Positions 59,450 through 64,000 of a stretch of DNA of 64,000 bases are shown one piece after another. The notes under the pieces are model-generated. The model made no database searches, was not told where the DNA came from, and was given only the letters and a program-made list of their open reading frames with translations. The DNA is from Letharia columbiana (Eukaryota; Ascomycota; Lecanoromycetes; Lecanorales; Parmeliaceae), in contig NW_023501037.1 of NCBI RefSeq assembly GCF_014066305.1, positions 868,001-932,000 of the forward strand. The letters run 5' to 3'. Position 1 is the first letter of the stretch. Each line of letters begins with the position of its first letter. The position numbers and the translations under genes are program-made.

Positions 59450-60005
59450 ATATATAATAAAATAAGATAGAGCTAAGCTTAAAAATCTTAAATTTATATA
59501 TATAGTTAATTATAAATTTAGATTCGCTACGCCCTTTAATTAGACCGGCTAAGTTAGTTCGATAGCCCTTTTTAAGCCCTTTTACGTCTTCTTATTAAAA
59601 ATTTATATATAGAAATTTTATACTTTAAAGTACTCAGCTTACGATATATACTATTTCTTTATAATTTCTTAAATTATAGAGCTCGCTTTACGCTTTCTAA
59701 CGCTATAAAAATTATAAAGTTTAATCTACTATTAATAGATTAAATTAATATTTAATTATTATAGTTATATTAAACGCGTTCGAAATCGAATAATAATTCT
59801 TCTATCTATTTATATAACTATTCTATTAATTCTATTAATTCTATTAATTCTATTAATTCTATTAATTCTATTAATTCTATTAATTCTATTAATTCTATTA
59901 ATTCTATTAATTCTATTAATTCTATTAATTCTATTAATTCTATTAATTCTATTAATTCTATTAATTCTATTAATTCTATTAATTCTATTAATTTTACTAA
60001 TATAA
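59450..60005 (-). repeat. Family C repeat, copy 5, with an expanded 9-bp array
   Basis: Family C in reverse orientation, starting with the GATAGAGCTAAGC module, then GCTCGCTTTACGCTTTCTAA and AAACGCGTTCGAAATCG. The first AACGCGTTT block and its flank are missing. The microsatellite block is expanded (next entry). Confidence 0.75.
59821..59991. repeat. Perfect 9-bp tandem array, 19 copies
   Basis: TTCTATTAA is repeated 19 times with no variation. Other family C copies hold only two to five diverged units, so the expansion is recent and later than RIP of this copy. Confidence 0.95.
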
Positions 60006-61510
60006 ATATATTTATCGTCGATACTCTCGCACTTAGTTAAATAAGAGAAGGATCTATAATAGACGAATACGAAGAATACTACGAAGAATATTACGGAGAT
60101 AGTTATTAGTAGTAGTAATATAATAAACCTACTCTTTATAATCTTATACTAATTTACTTAGCTAGTATAAGAGAAGTTATTATAGTAGACGAATACGAAG
60201 AATACTACGAAGAAATTAAGCGATAATAAGACTCTTAATACTAAGAATACGACTTAGCTCTTTAAGATCTTACGTTATATACTCTCTATAATTCTATATT
60301 AAATTATTACTTAGTAAGCGAAGAATATTATTATAATTTAACTTATTATTCTTACTATATTAATAATATCGTAAGAGAAGAAATTATAATAGATAAATAC
60401 GAAGAATATTACGGAGAATACTACGAAGAATATTACGAAGAAATTAAGCGATAATAAGACTATTATCGTTAAGAATATAACTTAACTCTTTAAGATCTCA
60501 CGTTATATACTCTTTACGATTTTATATTAAATTATTACTTAGTAAGCGAAGAATATTACTATAACTTAATTTATTATTTCTATTATATTAATATAATATA
60601 TTACTATAATAACGTTATAAGAGAAGAATCTACTATAACGATTATAGTTAATTAGATCTCTATAGAAGAAATATCGAATAATATATATTTAAACGAATTA
60701 AAATCGTTTAATATCTATAGCTATTTCATTATTCGAAAGATTTTACTACGATAGAAGATATTATAAGATTTATACTACTAATTACATCTATAAATCTAAA
60801 AAGTTTCTATAAAATTTGAAATTGCTAATCGCGCGTATATCGCGGAAATTATAAAATCCGCCGAATTAGTAAATCTAATTAGAATTCGTCTAAATTCCGC
60901 CGGTTCAGTAACTATCTTAATCTTTTTTATTAGTTCTATTAGTTTAGCAGTAATATATACGAAAAAGAAAAGTTCTAATAATCGACGTTGCGATAATAAG
61001 GTTCTATAATAACGAGTATTAACGCTAACTTAAATTTGACTATAAAATTAAACGATTTAATAAAATTAGTCGCGTAGATAATACTCTAATATAGCGTATA
61101 ATAATATATATATTAATAATAATATATATTAATATCATATATAGAATAGTACTTAAAGTATATTAGAGTGCATTACGCAAAATTTTTAAAGTTGCTAAAA
61201 ATTTTTAAAGTTACTAGACTGGTAGAACTAGCGGAAAGAGTTAGATATAGATAAAGTCTACTTAATAAACTAAATTATACTTATAATGCGGACTCGGCGA
61301 AAATCGTGTGGAAATTTACTTTTCAGATTTGCAGATATAATACGTTATCTCTATTTCTTTTTAATATTTTTAATACTTCTTATTATAAGAATATAATCTT
61401 TCTCTATTTTTTATAAGTAATTATTACGAATTAATTCTCTATACTATATCTTCCTAATTAGACCTTAGCGCGCCTCTCTTCGTATATATATATCTATAGA
61501 CTATATAGAT
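60005..61510 (+). repeat. Family B copy interrupted by a small TIR element
   Basis: It starts as the copy at 35.74 kb does (CTCTCGCACTTAGTTAAATAAG) but is strongly RIP-mutated. Tail units are duplicated (GAATACTACGAAGAA words at 60,080, 60,200, 60,410). It is interrupted at 60785-61337 and continues to the GCGCGCCTCTCTTCG block near 61,470. Confidence 0.75.
60785..61337. mobile_element. 553-bp MITE-like element with TA target duplication
   Basis: The left end is CATCTATAAATCTAAAAAGT. The right end reads, reversed, TATCTGCAAATCTGAAAAGT, the same but for transitions. TA flanks both ends (60783-60784, 61338-61339). It interrupts family B precisely: the two sides rejoin to match 36,250-36,300. 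No ORF. Ends and target suggest a Tc1/mariner-type MITE. The right end is unmutated (GTGTGGAAATTTACTTTTCAG). Confidence 0.8.
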
Positions 61511-61636
61511 TAATGAAATAACTTTATATTATATTAATATTATATAATATTAAAAACTATTTCTTAATAATAGTTTTAATTAAAAAAATAGATTATGAAT
61601 TTAATTTATAGACTTAAACTTATTATAACTATTATA

Positions 61637-62990
61637 AGTAAAGGCCTATAAATTAAATTTATAGAGTTGGATTTTTCTAAGTTAAATCGAATTCTAGCCT
61701 TAGCTCTAAGTTAAATCGAACTCTAATCGCTTGCTATGCATTTTTAATCTATATATAAATATATATATACGAAGAGAGGCGCGCTAAGACTTAATTAGAA
61801 AGGTATATCGAGTATAGAGAATTAATTCGTAATAATTATCTATAAAAAATAGAGAAAGGCTATATTCTTATAGTAAGAAGTATCGAAATATCGAAAAGAA
61901 ATAAAGATAATATATTAATTAGTGGTGTAAATCTTATATTATCTTCTATCGTAGTAAAATCTTTCGAATAATAAAATAGCTATTAGAGTAAGATATCGGA
62001 CGATTTCAATTCGTTTAAATATATATCGTTCGATATTTAATTAGCTATAATTATCGTAGTAGATTCTTCTCTTATAACGTTATTATAATAATATATTATA
62101 TTAATATAGTAAGAATAATAAGCTAAGTTATAGTAGTATTATTCGCTTATCGAGTAATAATTTAATATAGAATCGTAGAGAGTATATAACGTGGGATCTT
62201 AGAGAGCTAAGCCGTGTTCTTAACGATAATAATCTTATTACCGCTTAGTTTCTCCGTAGTATTCTTTATATTTATCTATTATAGTTTCTTCTCTTATAGA
62301 GTATTAGATTAAGTAACTAGTTAAGTAACTAACTAAGTAAATAACTAATATAACGTAGGATCTTAGAGAGCTAAGCTATATTCTTAACGATAGTAGCCTT
62401 ATTATCGCTTAATTTCTTCGTAGTATTCTTCGTATTTATCTATTATAGTTTCTTCTCTTACTTCTTCTCTTATAGAGAGAGTATTAGATTAAGTAGCTAG
62501 CTAAGTAGCTAACTAAGTAAATAACTAATATAACGTAAGATCTTAAAGAGCTAAGCCGTGTTCTTGACGATAATAGTCTTATTATCGCTTAGTTTCTTCG
62601 TAATATTCTTCGCATTTATCTATTATAGTTTCTTCTCTTACTTCTTAATATAGTAAAGATAATAAACTAAGTTATAGTAGTATTCTTCGCTTACTAAATA
62701 ATAATTTAATATAAAATAACTAAGTTATAGTAATATTCTTCGCTTACTAAGTAATAATTTAATATAGAACTATAGAGAGTATATAATATAAAATCTTAAA
62801 GAGCTAAGTCGTATTCTTAACGATAATAATCTTATTACCGCTTAATTTCTTCGTAGTATTCTTCGCATTTATCTATTATAGTTTCTTCTCTTACTTCTTA
62901 ATATAATAAAGATAATAGATTAAATTATAATAGTATTTTTCGCTTACTAAGTAATAATTTAATATAGAATCGTAAAGAGTATATAATATC
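61637..62990 (-). repeat. Family B copy with palindromic terminus
   Basis: Starts AGTAAAGGCCTATAAATT and runs through the 3' part of the ORF and four or more mutated tail units; joins family C at about 62,990. Same B-then-C arrangement as at 27.5-30.3 and 52.4-54.4 kb. Confidence 0.75.
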
Positions 62991-63620
62991 TAAACGCGTT
63001 TAGTATAACTATAATATTTAAATATTAATTTAATTTATCTATCGCTAGCTTAAGAGAAGTATATAGAAAAAGATATATCCGTTTAAACTCTTTTAAAAAA
63101 CCTTTTAACGCGTTTATAAGTAGTAGTAAATAGCTATTAAGTTTATTTACGATCTCGATTACTAGTAGTAGCGAATTTGTTAAGAGATAATCTAGAGGCG
63201 TTAGTAAGAGGCTTTAATTAGATAAAGAATATCGAAGATAATTATATTTATATTAGTAAAATTAATAGAATTAATAGAATTAATAGAATTAATAGAATAA
63301 TAAAAGAATAATAAATAGATAAAAGAATTATTATTCGATCTCGAATACGTTTAATATAACTATTATAATTATTATATTTAAATATTTATTTAATTTATTA
63401 ATAGTAAACTAAACTTTATAATTTTTATAGCGTTAGAAAGTATAAAGCGAGTTTTATAATTTAAGAAATTATAAAGTAATTATATATATCGTAAACTAAG
63501 TACTTTAAAGTATAAAACTTCTATATATAAATTTTTAATAAAAAAGCTTAGAAGGGCTAGCGGGCTAATTTAGTCGATTTAATTAAAGAGCGTAGTAATT
63601 CTAAATTTATAATTAATTAC
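62991..63620 (+). repeat. Family C repeat, copy 6
   Basis: AAACGCGTTTAGTATAACTA, CCTTTTAACGCGTTTATAAG, TTAATAGAATT x4, TTAGAAAGTATAAAGCGAG. The closing module is cut at AATTAATTAC, where the next family B copy has inserted. Confidence 0.75.
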
Positions 63621-63621
63621 A

Positions 63622-64000
63622 AGTAAAGGCCCATGAATTAAATTCATGGAGTTGGATTTTTCTAAGTCAAATCGAACTCTAATCGCTTGCTGTGCGTTTT
63701 TGACCTACATACAGGTATATATGTGCGGAGAGAGGCGCGCTAAGGCCTAATTAGGAAGGTGTATCGAGTGTGGAGGATTGATCCGTAATAATTGCCCACA
63801 AAAAACAGAGAAAGGCCATGTCCTTATGGCAAGAAGTATCGAAATACCGGAAAGAAATGGAGACAACATGCCAATTAGTGGTGTGAATCCCACATTATCT
63901 CCTGCCGCAGTGAAATCTTTCGAATAATGAAATAGCTGTCAGAGCAAGACATCGGACGGTTTCAATTCGTCCAAATATGCATCGTTCCGGAGTGATGATT
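63622..64000 (-). repeat. Family B copy, unmutated, running off the window
   Basis: Normal CpA and TpG. Starts AGTAAAGGC, then the perfect 19-bp palindrome CCATGAATTAAATTCATGG. From 63,777 it matches 50,457 onward (AATTGCCCACAAAAAACAGA). It lacks the LTR: the first 155 bases replace it. It is inserted in a RIP-mutated family C copy, so it is a young copy. A full unit, possibly with the BIR part, may lie beyond base 64,000. Confidence 0.8.

Noticed and set aside
59316..59991. CRISPR-like array
   Set aside because: Head-to-tail 15-bp and 9-bp units without spacers, in eukaryotic DNA: simple tandem repeats.
1..64000. Centromere
   Set aside because: AT-rich, RIP-mutated, gypsy-rich DNA could be centromeric in some fungi, but an active-looking gene pair sits inside and there is no sequence test for it. 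It would need CENP-A mapping.

Overview
The window looks like filamentous ascomycete (Pezizomycotina) DNA. It has short phase-consistent spliceosomal introns with GTATG/GTGAG donors and a TACTAAC-type branch site. It also has long AT-rich stretches in which CpA and TpG are almost absent while CpG survives, the footprint of repeat-induced point mutation (RIP). Paired copies of the same repeat differ by C-to-T and G-to-A changes, as RIP predicts. The species cannot be named from this sequence.

Layout. Bases 1 to about 20,560 are RIP-degraded repeats: a pogo/Fot1-type transposon with 70-bp inverted ends (1909-3816), small dispersed repeats (called families A, C and D here), and a 5.1-kb LTR-flanked element (12934-18018). 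Bases 20,570-25,600 are a small unmutated gene island with two convergent genes. One is a five-exon fungal rhodopsin-domain membrane protein (21671-22950, +). The other is a secreted fungal-type L-ascorbate oxidase, a multicopper oxidase (23043-25099, -), whose intron carries a short dispersed repeat with a tRNA-like B box. From 25,600 to the end the AT-rich repeat landscape returns: a minisatellite, a second pogo element (30556-32414), three different Ty3/gypsy elements (one complete chromovirus at 38289-45410), many copies of families A, B and C, and simple-sequence arrays.

The most interesting object is at 50315-51674. It is a 1.36-kb LTR-flanked, non-autonomous element with 142-bp LTRs, a 5-bp target duplication and a tRNA-type primer binding site. 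It carries one ORF that encodes a BIR (inhibitor-of-apoptosis-type) zinc-binding domain followed by a repeat-rich tail. It is inserted in the RNase H region of a RIP-mutated gypsy element. It is almost free of RIP except for one TGG-to-TAG nonsense change, which is itself of the CpA-to-TpA type. Degraded relatives of this ORF (family B) occur at least nine times in the window, some with expanded internal repeats and some with a different palindromic end.

How the parts relate: the two island genes are probably the only functional host genes. The rest records nested waves of transposition and RIP, and the order can be read from which copy interrupts which and how heavily each is mutated. Domain calls on RIP-degraded elements rest on short motifs read by eye, with stops and substitutions explained by C-to-T or G-to-A change. 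Element boundaries are approximate unless inverted or direct ends and target duplications are stated.
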